From contig QBVD01000007.1 in the NCBI GenBank assembly GCA_003058525.1, positions 1 through 37,662 of the forward strand: a stretch of 37,662 nt of DNA. The letters run 5' to 3'. Shown in pieces: positions 17,934-26,208 of this stretch (positions are counted from its first letter, which is position 1; each line of letters starts with the position of its first letter). Below the pieces are notes generated by a model, which was given only the letters and a program-made list of their open reading frames with translations, made no database searches and was not told the DNA's origin. The stretch comes from a gamma proteobacterium symbiont of Ctena orbiculata. Lineage in GTDB: Bacteria > Pseudomonadota > Gammaproteobacteria > Chromatiales > Chromatiaceae. The position numbers and the translations under genes are program-made.

Positions 17934-18343
17934 CTCAGTTCCGATTTGGTTTTGAGCCCTTTCAACACCATATCGGTATAGCTGACGATACCCACGATTT
18001 CGCGGTTGTCCACGACAGGCGCTCTGGAAAGGTCAAAGCGGCTGAAGATTCTTGCGCAGTAGCGAATGTCCATACTTGAAGAGACGGTCAATGCAGGCTT
18101 GGTCATGATTTCATAAATATTGACCCGCTCCGGCGCCCGGTCCTTGGCCAGTACCTGGCGGGCAATATCGGAAAGCATCACCAATCCATACTCGTCGTCG
18201 TCATTGCGTTTTTTGACAATCAACGATTTGGTCTCTATATGGATCATGCGTTCAAGTGCCATTAGTACGGTATCCATCCCGTCGACCATGTCAAAGTCGG
18301 TTTTCATGACATCCCGAACCCTGATTAGTTGTCGATCGTTCAT
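17930..18343 (-). CDS. CBS-domain pair protein
   Basis: A 137-residue stand-alone Bateman module. CBS1 spans about residues 10-65 (RVRDVMKTDFDMVDGMDTV to YGLVMLSDIARQVL) and CBS2 about 76-132 (IYEIMTKPALTVSSS to APVVDNREIVGIVSYTDM). Such pairs bind adenosine nucleotides (AMP, ATP, SAM, c-di-AMP) and control partner proteins; the partner is probably encoded next door. It overlaps the PII-like gene upstream (ATGA) and ampD downstream (TTGA). The ligand cannot be read from sequence alone. Confidence 0.85.
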   Translation of the reverse strand: MNDRQLIRVRDVMKTDFDMVDGMDTVLMALERMIHIETKSLIVKKRNDDDEYGLVMLSDIARQVLAKDRAPERVNIYEIMTKPALTVSSSMDIRYCARIFSRFDLSRAPVVDNREIVGIVSYTDMVLKGLKTKSELS

Positions 18344-18690
18344 AACTCCTCCTCGATAACTTGTGTGAGTGTCTGGATCTGGTGGCTGACGCCGACCGCA
18401 TCTTCGATGTCTAGTTGAAAGGCGATGCCATTTCCCGGTTCTTCATCAAACTGGCCGGCTTTTGATATTGTCTCCAGAATGGTACGGCTGAGATGCTCCT
18501 CGACCAGCAGCAACAATACATCCCGTTGAGTATCAAGGGTCAAACCGAGAAATGTCTTTGACTGGTTGACACCCTCGCCACGCGCATGATTGATGACTGT
18601 GGAGCCTGTGGCTCCTGCGGATCGGGCAGCCTCAAGAACCTTTTCGGTTGTAGTGTCTTCTACCAGGGCGATGATGAGTTTGAAGTGCAT
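18340..18690 (-). CDS. PII-like signalling protein
   Basis: A 116-residue protein with a PII/GlnB-like layout (112 aa in GlnB). It starts MHFKLIIALVEDTTTEKVLEAARSAG, has an altered T-loop region (about 37-56, HARGEGVNQSKTFLG), the core strand RDVLLLLVEE, and a B-loop-like FDEEPGNGIAFQ (81-92) in place of the usual TGxxGDGKIF. The tyrosine uridylylated in GlnB is absent, and the C-terminal RTGE-type segment is not recognisable. It probably senses a nucleotide or metabolite for the DUF1538 proteins: it starts 5 nt after the second DUF1538 stop and overlaps the CBS gene. It is not a classical nitrogen regulator. Confidence 0.75.
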   Translation of the reverse strand: MHFKLIIALVEDTTTEKVLEAARSAGATGSTVINHARGEGVNQSKTFLGLTLDTQRDVLLLLVEEHLSRTILETISKAGQFDEEPGNGIAFQLDIEDAVGVSHQIQTLTQVIEEEL

Positions 18691-18695
18691 GAGAT

Positions 18696-19478
18696 TTACC
18701 TCGTTGTATCATCTGTCTTTCTTTTCGAACGCCATTCGCTCAGCTGAGCGTAGGCCATGACTGACATGATCGGAAAAAGGCAGGTAAAGGCGATGAGGCC
18801 AAAGCCGTCCATCACAGGATTGCGTCCCGGTATATTACTCGATAGTCCAAGTCCAAGAGCCGCAACTAGTGGAACCGTGACAGTGGAAGTGGTTACCCCT
18901 CCGGAATCGTAAGCCAGGGCGATGATCGAACGGGGGGCATAGACTGTCTGCACAATCACCACCACATAACCCGCCATGATGTACCAGTGTAAAGGCGTGC
19001 CGGAAATTATCCGGTAGCAACCCAGGGAGACACCGACCGCAGCGCCGATGGCGACCGCAATGCGTAATCCCCACTGACTGATGGCGCCTGCAGAGACTTG
19101 ATTCGCCTTGATGGCGACAGCAATCAGGGAGGGTTCTGCAATGGTGGTGGAGAAGCCGATGCTGGCCGCAAACAGATAGACCCAGAAGTAGTGGTGCCAT
19201 TGAACGGTACCGGCTGTAGTGGGAATATTGAGTATTTCAGGGGAGGTGAGCTGATTCGCCATCAACTCGCCCAGTGGGAAGAGGGCCAGATCCAGCCCCT
19301 CCAGGAAAAATACCAGGCCAAACAGAACCAGAAGAAAGCCAAACAGGACCTCTTTAGGGTTTTTTATCGGTCTGCGCAGAACCAGGAACTGGAAGCCAAT
19401 AAGGATACCGGCGATCGGCAGGACATCGAGGATCGTGCCTATCATCACTGCGAAGAAGTGCTGCAAGGCTTCGTTCAT
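18696..19478 (-). CDS. DUF1538 membrane protein, second copy
   Basis: A 260-residue multi-pass membrane protein of the DUF1538 family (Pfam), function unknown, proposed to be transporter-like. Hydrophobic segments cover most of the length. The highly conserved [21 protein letters not shown] and [11 protein letters not shown] are present, as is [14 protein letters not shown]. The C-terminus is a short basic cytoplasmic tail ([14 protein letters not shown]). It overlaps the first copy by 4 nt (ATGA) and shares its core motifs, so the two probably arose by duplication and may form a heteromer. Confidence 0.83.
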   Translation of the reverse strand: MNEALQHFFAVMIGTILDVLPIAGILIGFQFLVLRRPIKNPKEVLFGFLLVLFGLVFFLEGLDLALFPLGELMANQLTSPEILNIPTTAGTVQWHHYFWVYLFAASIGFSTTIAEPSLIAVAIKANQVSAGAISQWGLRIAVAIGAAVGVSLGCYRIISGTPLHWYIMAGYVVVIVQTVYAPRSIIALAYDSGGVTTSTVTVPLVAALGLGLSSNIPGRNPVMDGFGLIAFTCLFPIMSVMAYAQLSEWRSKRKTDDTTR

Positions 19479-20278
19479 AGCAGTAATCCATATCCCATGA
19501 CGAAGATCATCGGGGTCAGAGAGGCAAAGGCGATCAGGCCGAATCCATCGGTCATTGGATTGCGGCCCTTGATGCTGGAGGCGAGTCCTACGCCAAGGGC
19601 GGTAACCAGGGGAACGGTGACTGTGGATGTGGTGACCCCACCTGAGTCATATGCAATACCAATAATTTCTTTTGGTGCTATAGCTGTCATTAATACAACA
19701 CCAAGATAACCGCCAATGATCAGATACTCCACGGGCCAGCCCTTAACGATACGCACTACGCCGAACACAATTGCGAATCCGACGGATATCGCTACGGTGT
19801 AGCGTAATCCTTGGGCATATTCCTCTTGTGCATGGGCTGTATTTTCGATCATACCGCCGACAGCGGCCACATTGGCTGCCTCCTGGGCGATTTTGATCAA
19901 TGCGGGCTCAGCCACCGTTGTACCGAATCCGAGGGCGAAAGCGAACAGCAGCAGCCAGGTCAGGCTGCCCTTCCTTGCAAAATCCCATGCCATGCCTTCG
20001 CCGATTGGAAATAGGCCAAGATTCAAGCCCTCGATAAACAGGGTCAGGCCCAGCAGGACCAGCACCGATCCTATGAGGATGGTGCCGAGATTGGGTATTG
20101 GCTGTTGCAGGACCACCAACTGAAAAAAGGTGATGACCAGTACAATCGGCAACAGATCACGGATGCTGTCGGCGAGGGAAGAGAATAGGCGTTTGAGTAG
20201 GCGCATCGATGGAGGTGGGGCTGTTTCAGGTCGTTTATTGCTCTTCTTTGGGACAGGCCTTTTGGAGCTATTCCGCAA
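19475..20278 (-). CDS. DUF1538 membrane protein, first copy
   Basis: A DUF1538-family protein of up to 267 residues and the first gene of the cluster. The conserved [35 protein letters not shown] and [13 protein letters not shown] match the second copy. The start is uncertain: the listed TTG gives a basic N-terminal extension ([17 protein letters not shown]), while an ATG at 20206 ([15 protein letters not shown]) would begin just before the first membrane segment. Neither has a good Shine-Dalgarno sequence. The family tends to occur as pairs or fused repeats, which fits the tandem here. Confidence 0.78.
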   Translation of the reverse strand: MRNSSKRPVPKKSNKRPETAPPPSMRLLKRLFSSLADSIRDLLPIVLVITFFQLVVLQQPIPNLGTILIGSVLVLLGLTLFIEGLNLGLFPIGEGMAWDFARKGSLTWLLLFAFALGFGTTVAEPALIKIAQEAANVAAVGGMIENTAHAQEEYAQGLRYTVAISVGFAIVFGVVRIVKGWPVEYLIIGGYLGVVLMTAIAPKEIIGIAYDSGGVTTSTVTVPLVTALGVGLASSIKGRNPMTDGFGLIAFASLTPMIFVMGYGLLL

Positions 20279-20730
20279 TCATTGAACGATACCTTAGATT
20301 CACGTCAGCTTCTATTCCTCAAATTACCCTATATTGGAGATCGGGTCGATCCGTTTTGATGGAAAAAACGCCCATAGGTATCTATCCACCTGCCAAGTCG
20401 GGCGAGATTCTCTCTTCATCGATGGGTGGAAGAATGGCGAATCGGAATTAATTTCGCAAAAGTATGAGGCACTCAGCTGGGATGGTGCCGGCTGGCATGA
20501 CGACCATATGATTGGTTTTTTGTAGAACTCATTGATTATACGTGCGTTTGGTGCTAATTTTCCCTTTGTGCCCTGGGTATTTAGCTTCATTTCTTATCGC
20601 TGAAAGGCGCTTAGTGTGAGGTTATTCTCAAACGATATCCGTGAAGTAACATAGCCTTAGGCTAGATGCGGGTATCAGGGACCGGTCGGCATCTTTTTGG
20701 ATATTGATGGATACCTTCAAGTGGCAATAG
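20279..20730. other. Divergent intergenic region without a supported gene
   Basis: This 452-nt stretch separates the divergent DUF1538 cluster and the DUF1631 gene and should hold both promoters. A possible plus-strand promoter is TTGGTT, 18 bp, TTATAC near 20513-20542. A small inverted repeat (TAGCC-TTA-GGCTA) lies near 20651-20663. Short open frames of 88 codons (minus) and 63 codons (plus) lack ribosome binding sites and known features. Confidence 0.4.
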
Positions 20731-23070
20731 ATGCAAAGGCAAGACAACATTATTACATTCGGCTCAGCTGTGCCCCGTCGAAAAAAAATCACTCTTGACG
20801 TGAACGGACGTAGGATTGCGTCTGAGTGTCGCAATCTCGTAGGTAAAACGTTACCAAAATTGATGAGCGGCCTATTCGAGAATCTCGATGATGCTCTCTA
20901 TGAAATGGCCAACAAATCCGAGAGCAACGCCCTGCAGAATATCTATTTCGACTCCATGCGAGAGCTCCGCAAGCAGCGGTCAGGTATCGATCGCAGGTTT
21001 AACCAGGAAGTTCTGCGGGCCTACGATAGTTACTGGCAAACGGGCGAAATAACGATCCAACAACCGACCCTCGATGAACTGAGTCTGGAATCGGAAATGT
21101 CGCTGGTGGATGATGAGGATCTGGAAGACTCATTAGCCGTCACTAATATGGTCAGCAAATCCGAGAGCCGCTACACTCGCGAACTCTACGCCATGAGTCA
21201 ACGTTTCGGCTACCTGATCGGGGGTGGATCTGTCGATGAGACTATGGCCCAACACACCCCACTGGCGCCGGGTGTCATCTGCAACGCATTCCAGATCTCG
21301 ATGGCGGGTGTTCCAGTTGAGCTGCCGGTCAAATTGGTTGTCTACAAGTTGTTTGACCGCCACGTGATGCACTATATCGGTGGCCTGTATGATGAGATCA
21401 ATCTGCTCTTGGGCCGTGCCGGTGTCATACCCAAGCTGACACCAAAGGTCCGCCGCAATCCGGTTTCCCCAAGCTTGCGTGGTGATGGGGGCGAAAGCTA
21501 CATGGCAAGTGACTCATCCTATATGAGTTCATCCGCACCCGCATCCACCGCAACAGCCGCAACGGAAGAGGTGATCCAGGCTGAGTTGTTTTCAAACCTG
21601 CAGCAACTGCTCAACCTCAGACGTGCAAGTGCCGGTGGAAGCAGTCTGTTGGCATCCAGTCTGATGCTTACCCCACCGGCCGGCAATGTTCCAGTTGTCG
21701 ATACAGGTGAACTCCTGGGTGCGCTCTCAGCTATCCAGCAGTCGAATGTGGTGATGCTGCCTCAAGGGCGTCGAGTCAATCAACCCCTGACACCCGATGA
21801 GATGCGGGCTCAATTGGTCACTGATCTGCAGATCGCCAGGGATGGTCAGGTCGTACGCTCTCTTGGGGATGCGGACAACGATACTATCGATGTCATCTCC
21901 ATGATCTTCGAGTTTATCCTCGATGATTACAGCCTGCCCGATGCCATGAAGGCACTGATCAGTCGTCTGCAGATACCCATGCTGAAAGTGGCGATCATCG
22001 ACAAGACTTTTTTCAGTCAGAAGGTTCATCCCGCAAGGCGATTACTCAACAGCCTGGCTCAGGCAGCTGTTGGCTGGAATGATACAGGTGATCGTGCCAA
22101 CGACACCCTGTATAAAAAGATCGAGCAGGTAGTAAAAAGGGTTTTGAACGAGTTCCACGACGATCCCGGTCTGTTTGCGGAGTTGGAAGAGGATTTCTCG
22201 AGTTGGTGGCAGAAGGAGCAGCGAGGCGCACAGATTGCGGAGCAGCGCACCAATCAGATAACCAAGGGAAAAGAGCAGCTCAAATCAGCCAAGCAGATCG
22301 TTTCTGAAGAGCTAAACAAGCGGTTACGCACTCAAAATGTCATTCCCGAGGCGGTGATGTCTATTCTTGAGGACGGCTGGAAAGATGTACTGTTACTTAT
22401 CTACCTGCGTGAAGGATCGGAGAGTAAAGGCTGGAGCGAGGCATTGGAACTCGTTGACAGGCTGTTGTGGAGTGTACAACCCAAGTCCGAATATGGGGAA
22501 AGGCAGCAATTACTGCGCGGTATCCCTGAACTGTTGAGAAATATCCGCGAACGGCTGAATAGCATCTCATTTGATCAACATAAAATGGCCAAGTTGTTTA
22601 AAGAGTTGCAAAACTGCCATATCGGCGTCTTGCGTGGCGGAGACAGCAGTCAGATACATACCGCTGGAACGATGCCGGTTAACCAGTATGAGATCCATTT
22701 TCCGGATAGCAAACTTGTGGCTGATCCCAACAGCCAGCTGCATGAAATGGCTGAAGAAGCGATCAGTGAGAATGATGATTTCACTCAGCAGGCGGTTGAT
22801 CTGGAAACCGGTGAATGGCTTGAAATTATTGATGGAAGCAGTAAGGTTCGGGTCAAATTGTCGTGGAAAAGCAATGTTACAGATACCTATATCTTCGTTA
22901 ACCGTAAAGGCATGAAAGCCATGGAACTCACCACCTTCGGCCTGGCCAAGCGTTTGCGTGAAGGCACGGCGAAAAAGGTGGAACTTTCAGCCAAGCCGAT
23001 CATGGATCGAGCCCTGGATGCAATGCTCGATGCTTTGAAGAAAACAACTTCAACCTCTGCATCAGCCTAG
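20731..23070 (+). CDS. DUF1631 family protein
   Basis: A 779-residue cytoplasmic protein of the DUF1631 family, common in gammaproteobacteria and of unknown function. N-terminal helical region about 1-250 (ECRNLVGKTLPKLMSGLFENLDDALYEMANKS), a Ser/Ala/Thr-rich linker at about 257-280, a long middle helical region, and a C-terminal beta-rich part at about 690-760 (GEWLEIIDGSSKVRVKLSWKS then YIFVNRKGMKAMELT) whose pattern recalls PilZ-type c-di-GMP domains, though the RxxxR motif is not evident. No signal peptide or membrane segment is seen. It is transcribed alone; a strong hairpin follows the stop. Confidence 0.82.
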   Translation: MQRQDNIITFGSAVPRRKKITLDVNGRRIASECRNLVGKTLPKLMSGLFENLDDALYEMANKSESNALQNIYFDSMRELRKQRSGIDRRFNQEVLRAYDSYWQTGEITIQQPTLDELSLESEMSLVDDEDLEDSLAVTNMVSKSESRYTRELYAMSQRFGYLIGGGSVDETMAQHTPLAPGVICNAFQISMAGVPVELPVKLVVYKLFDRHVMHYIGGLYDEINLLLGRAGVIPKLTPKVRRNPVSPSLRGDGGESYMASDSSYMSSSAPASTATAATEEVIQAELFSNLQQLLNLRRASAGGSSLLASSLMLTPPAGNVPVVDTGELLGALSAIQQSNVVMLPQGRRVNQPLTPDEMRAQLVTDLQIARDGQVVRSLGDADNDTIDVISMIFEFILDDYSLPDAMKALISRLQIPMLKVAIIDKTFFSQKVHPARRLLNSLAQAAVGWNDTGDRANDTLYKKIEQVVKRVLNEFHDDPGLFAELEEDFSSWWQKEQRGAQIAEQRTNQITKGKEQLKSAKQIVSEELNKRLRTQNVIPEAVMSILEDGWKDVLLLIYLREGSESKGWSEALELVDRLLWSVQPKSEYGERQQLLRGIPELLRNIRERLNSISFDQHKMAKLFKELQNCHIGVLRGGDSSQIHTAGTMPVNQYEIHFPDSKLVADPNSQLHEMAEEAISENDDFTQQAVDLETGEWLEIIDGSSKVRVKLSWKSNVTDTYIFVNRKGMKAMELTTFGLAKRLREGTAKKVELSAKPIMDRALDAMLDALKKTTSTSASA

Positions 23071-23087
23071 GGCCGATTGGATGAGTG

Positions 23088-23109
23088 TTAACAGGCCCTA
23101 GCCTGTTAA
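23088..23109 (+). repeat. Perfect hairpin after the DUF1631 gene
   Basis: TTAACAGGC (23088-23096) and GCCTGTTAA (23101-23109) form a perfect 9-bp stem with loop CCTA, 17 nt after the stop codon. There is no T-run, so it is either a weak terminator or a 3'-end stabilising structure. Confidence 0.6.
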
Positions 23110-23255
23110 AGAAGCAGATTTATCCCTATCTGGCGCCACATGCCACACAAAGCGATGGCTTGACGCCATGCATAAGCAGCTGATAAGAAATTCCAATCGA
23201 CCGTACATCGGTCAGTTAACTGTTTTATTGCACCGTTAAGAGGACAGGGTTGATC

Positions 23256-23603
23256 ATGAGTGAAAAAATCACAGACTCCGGGCTGAAGTTTGAAGATCTG
23301 AACAAGGGGACAGGGGATATTGCAATATCCGGTAATCGGGTCTCGGTACACTATACCGGCTGGCTGCTCGATGGAGAAAAATTCGACTCCTCCCTGGATC
23401 GTAACCAACCCTTTGATTTTACTTTAGGCAAGGGCATGGTGATTGCCGGATGGGATGAGGGGGTTGCCGGCATGAAGGTGGGTGGCAAAAGAAGGCTGAC
23501 AATTCCACCGCAATTGGGGTATGGCGCTCAGGGAGCCGGTGGCGTGATCCCTCCGAATGCCACATTGGTATTCGATGTTGAACTACTTTCCGTCGAGGGA
23601 TGA
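23256..23603 (+). CDS. FKBP-type peptidyl-prolyl cis-trans isomerase
   Basis: A 115-residue single-domain FKBP, a prolyl isomerase and folding helper, probably cytoplasmic because no signal peptide is seen. Family signatures are [57 protein letters not shown] and [14 protein letters not shown]; the active-site aromatic and Asp residues are kept. The frame opens at a TTG (23250), but the ATG at 23256 is preferred, with AGGACAGGG upstream. Its stop overlaps the nadC start (ATGA), so the two are coupled. Confidence 0.93.
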   Translation: MSEKITDSGLKFEDLNKGTGDIAISGNRVSVHYTGWLLDGEKFDSSLDRNQPFDFTLGKGMVIAGWDEGVAGMKVGGKRRLTIPPQLGYGAQGAGGVIPPNATLVFDVELLSVEG

Positions 23604-24442
23604 GCAGGCTGCCGCCCCTCAACCTGATCAATGAACAGGTTGGACTGGCATTGTCGGAGGATCTTGGCACTGGCGATTTGACTGCCGAGTTGCTGGATGA
23701 GCACGTTCTAGCGCGAGCACACATTATCTGCCGACAACATGCCGTGATATGTGGTGTTGCCTGGGTGAATCAAGTCTTCGGTCAATTGGATGGTAGCATT
23801 GAACTCGATTGGCGGGTTGCAGATGGAGACTCTGTCACACCCGGCTCGGTGCTTTGCAGGTTGCAGGGTAACAATAGATCCTTGTTGAGCGGTGAACGGA
23901 CGGCACTCAATTATCTACAGACCCTATCGGCAACCGCAACGGTGACACGTCGCTATGTGGAGGCAGTGGAGGGAACGGGTGTGACCATACTCGACACCCG
24001 AAAGACCATTCCCGGCCTTAGGGTGCAGCAGAAATACGCGGTGGCCTGTGGTGGCGGCCGAAATCACCGTATTGGTCTGTATGACGCCATCCTCCTTAAA
24101 GAGAATCATGTGCAAATTGCCGGATCGATTGGGGCCGCACTGAAACGGGCTAACCAGATCGCAACCGACGGGGTGGAGATCGAAGTGGAGGTGGAATCCT
24201 TGGCTCAGCTTGATGAGGCGTTGTCCGCCGGAGCCAAAAGGATACTGTTGGATAACTTTGGGCTGAAGATGTTGCGTGAGGCGGTGGAGATGAATGCCGG
24301 ACAGGCAAGGCTTGAGGCTTCCGGCGGCGTTAACCTCGAGACAATACGCTCGATTGCCGAAACGGGTGTGGATGATATCTCTGTCGGAGCCTTGACCAAG
24401 GATGTCAGGGCAGTTGATCTCTCGATGTTGTTTATAGACTAA
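23600..24442 (+). CDS. nadC: Nicotinate-nucleotide pyrophosphorylase (quinolinate phosphoribosyltransferase)
   Basis: A 280-residue enzyme that converts quinolinate and PRPP to nicotinate mononucleotide, CO2 and pyrophosphate in de novo NAD synthesis. The N-terminal [13 protein letters not shown], the [17 protein letters not shown] segment, the [20 protein letters not shown] motif that binds substrate, and [15 protein letters not shown] are all conserved. Length is normal (about 280-297). Translation is coupled to the FKBP gene; it converges on the FlgC-like gene with only 12 nt between stops. Confidence 0.96.
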   Translation: MSRLPPLNLINEQVGLALSEDLGTGDLTAELLDEHVLARAHIICRQHAVICGVAWVNQVFGQLDGSIELDWRVADGDSVTPGSVLCRLQGNNRSLLSGERTALNYLQTLSATATVTRRYVEAVEGTGVTILDTRKTIPGLRVQQKYAVACGGGRNHRIGLYDAILLKENHVQIAGSIGAALKRANQIATDGVEIEVEVESLAQLDEALSAGAKRILLDNFGLKMLREAVEMNAGQARLEASGGVNLETIRSIAETGVDDISVGALTKDVRAVDLSMLFID

Positions 24443-24454
24443 ACAACCCTGTTT

Positions 24455-24691
24455 CTATACGCGCTCATCGATCAGTGTGCCGATCAGTTCATTGGCGGTT
24501 TTCAGGGTTTTCACTTGTGCCTTGGTATGGTTGGCATGTTGTTGCAGTTCAACCATGGCACGGGAGAGATCTGTCGGTTTGGCTTGATTGATCTGCTGGG
24601 TGCTGGCGATCTCCGATGCTACACGACGCATCCCCTGGAATCCCTTTTGAATCCCCTGAAGTGCCGGTCCTGTTATCGAATTGATACCCAT
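24455..24691 (-). CDS. Mini FlgC-like protein (flagellar rod N- and C-terminal segments only)
   Basis: A 78-residue protein that looks like the two ends of a flagellar rod/hook protein joined with the middle missing. The N-terminal half, MGINSITGPALQGIQKGFQG, resembles the N-terminal helix of FlgB/FlgC; the C-terminal half (VELQQHANHTKAQVKTLKTANELIGTLIDE) resembles the coiled C-terminal helix of FlgC/FlgE-type proteins. The ATG at 24691 has GGAAG upstream; the longer frame up to 24976 lies opposite the 3' end of the FGE-like gene's neighbourhood and carries proline-rich nonsense. No other flagellar gene is nearby. Role unknown. Confidence 0.65.
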   Translation of the reverse strand: MGINSITGPALQGIQKGFQGMRRVASEIASTQQINQAKPTDLSRAMVELQQHANHTKAQVKTLKTANELIGTLIDERV

Positions 24692-24848
24692 GATAGATGC
24701 AGCTTCCTTTAAATACAGCCGTTCTAATCCGTTTGTTGGCAGTTTTTCCCGATTCTTTAATTGATTCGTTCTTAAATAGGGGGTGGGTGGTCGAATTGGT
24801 GAATTCCGTTCCCGAGGGTGGGGGGCTACAGGGTTTGTGATAGCAGGC

Positions 24849-26054
24849 CTATGAAGTCCATTGATGGCGTGGCGGGAAGACCAGCCGGACGGTTGTGAAC
24901 TGGTGGTGGTCAGAGGGCAAGGCCCAGTGACGGAAGCTGGCGCGACGCAGCATAGGTTGTGTGTGTAAGCTGGCACCCCGCAGAGAGTAGTGTTTATCGC
25001 CTACAGTCTGGGTTGAAGCTCTGTCATCGGGAAAGGGTTGAAATGAGGGATAGTGGTGATATTTGTTACCGCACCACTCCCAGGCGCGCCCCATTTGGCT
25101 CACAACACCCGTGCGCACTGCCAATTCCCACTGATATTCATGCTGGATCACGGCACCTGAGAATTCACCGTTTTCACGGCGACCAACCCAGTTGCAGAAG
25201 GCTTGGGCCTCATAGTGGGAGATACCGGTAACCGGTTCATTGGGCGGCAGGTGGGAGATTCCATTGATAGCCACTTCATACCATCCACCCCTATGATCCT
25301 GCCGCCAATACTCGGGGTGTCCGTGACCATGATGATTCAGCCACTGCCAACCTTCGTTACTCCACAGCGAATCATCGTTATAACCGTCCGCCTGCATAAA
25401 ACTGAGATATTGCGCATTTGATACCGGCATCAGTGCTATCCGAAAACTGCTGAGTTCAACGGCTTGTGGTGGCAGCTCATTATCGTAAGCGCGTGGTTCA
25501 TCCCGGGCGCCGATGCGATAGTGTCCCTGGGAAATCTCCCTGGTTTCCCACTTGGGTATGCCGGGTTCAAGCGGTTCCTTGCATTGATATGCCTGATCCC
25601 GTTGCTGGAGAGATCGCTGGTTAAGAAGTATCAACATGGCTTCATAGAGTTTCGCCTGCTCTTGCAGCAGGAACCAGGGGAGCCTGTCATGATGGAGCCA
25701 GGGATGATCGGGCAGTGCAGATGGAGTGGCTAGTCTGCGCAGATGTTCGTCATGGATCTCCGAACCCCAGTTGATCAGGTGATCAACAGGTGGCAACCGG
25801 TTGCATTGCTGTTCCAGAGTCAATGCATTCGGAGAAAAGAGTTGTTCAACTCTCATGGAAAGGTCGTCATCGTGTTGCAACCGCTCTCTGAGCCATAGCA
25901 GTTCCAGATAGACGCCACGGCCGAAATACCAGTTGAGTGAGGCAAGTCGTGGATGAAATTGTCTAGCGCAATCTGCGGCTGGAATGGATGTCAATAGATC
26001 AATCTGCGAAGCATGCAGACTGCTCAGTTGGCCAAGCAGTGTGGTTGAGGTCAT
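24849..26054 (-). CDS. EgtB-like protein with DinB-like and formylglycine-generating-enzyme-type domains
   Basis: A 401-residue protein with the EgtB layout: an N-terminal DinB-like helical domain (about 1-150) and a C-terminal FGE/SUMF1-type domain (about 165-400). The C-terminal part matches EgtB-type sulfoxide synthases: ELSSFRIALMPVSNAQYLSF, GISHYEAQAFCNWVGRR, GRAWEWCGNKYHHYPSFQPFP and LRGASLHTQPMLRRASFRHWALP. EgtB uses non-haem iron held by three N-terminal histidines, one before the ELWL helix and an HxxxHxE pair. Here the equivalent regions read LNWYFGRGVYLELLWL and LQEQAKLYEAML, with no histidine. Catalysis of the ergothioneine-type reaction is therefore doubtful. No egtD-like gene is in the window. 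Confidence 0.78.
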   Translation of the reverse strand: MTSTTLLGQLSSLHASQIDLLTSIPAADCARQFHPRLASLNWYFGRGVYLELLWLRERLQHDDDLSMRVEQLFSPNALTLEQQCNRLPPVDHLINWGSEIHDEHLRRLATPSALPDHPWLHHDRLPWFLLQEQAKLYEAMLILLNQRSLQQRDQAYQCKEPLEPGIPKWETREISQGHYRIGARDEPRAYDNELPPQAVELSSFRIALMPVSNAQYLSFMQADGYNDDSLWSNEGWQWLNHHGHGHPEYWRQDHRGGWYEVAINGISHLPPNEPVTGISHYEAQAFCNWVGRRENGEFSGAVIQHEYQWELAVRTGVVSQMGRAWEWCGNKYHHYPSFQPFPDDRASTQTVGDKHYSLRGASLHTQPMLRRASFRHWALPSDHHQFTTVRLVFPPRHQWTS

Positions 26055-26208
26055 ATCACCCTTTTCCGTTCGACAAAGCTGACTATGTTAACGGAGGGAT
26101 ATATTGGGGGGAAGTCTACCGACAGTTCTCAAGTTATAGTACGTCAAGCCTCACCCTAGGCTTCGGATCCCGGCAGGGTGTGGTTTGTCGTAGGGGATAA
26201 ACTCATTA

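Noticed and set aside
20334-20525. 63-codon plus-strand frame in the same gap
   Set aside because: It begins with TTG without a ribosome binding site and overlaps the antisense frame; nothing supports coding.
20324-20590. 88-codon minus-strand frame in the DUF1538-DUF1631 gap
   Set aside because: No ribosome binding site, no recognisable motif and low-complexity composition; it is probably chance.
24692-24976. 95-codon upstream extension of the FlgC-like gene
   Set aside because: The extension is proline-rich with no homology and partly overlaps the end of the EgtB-like gene in another frame; the ATG at 24691 has a good ribosome binding site.
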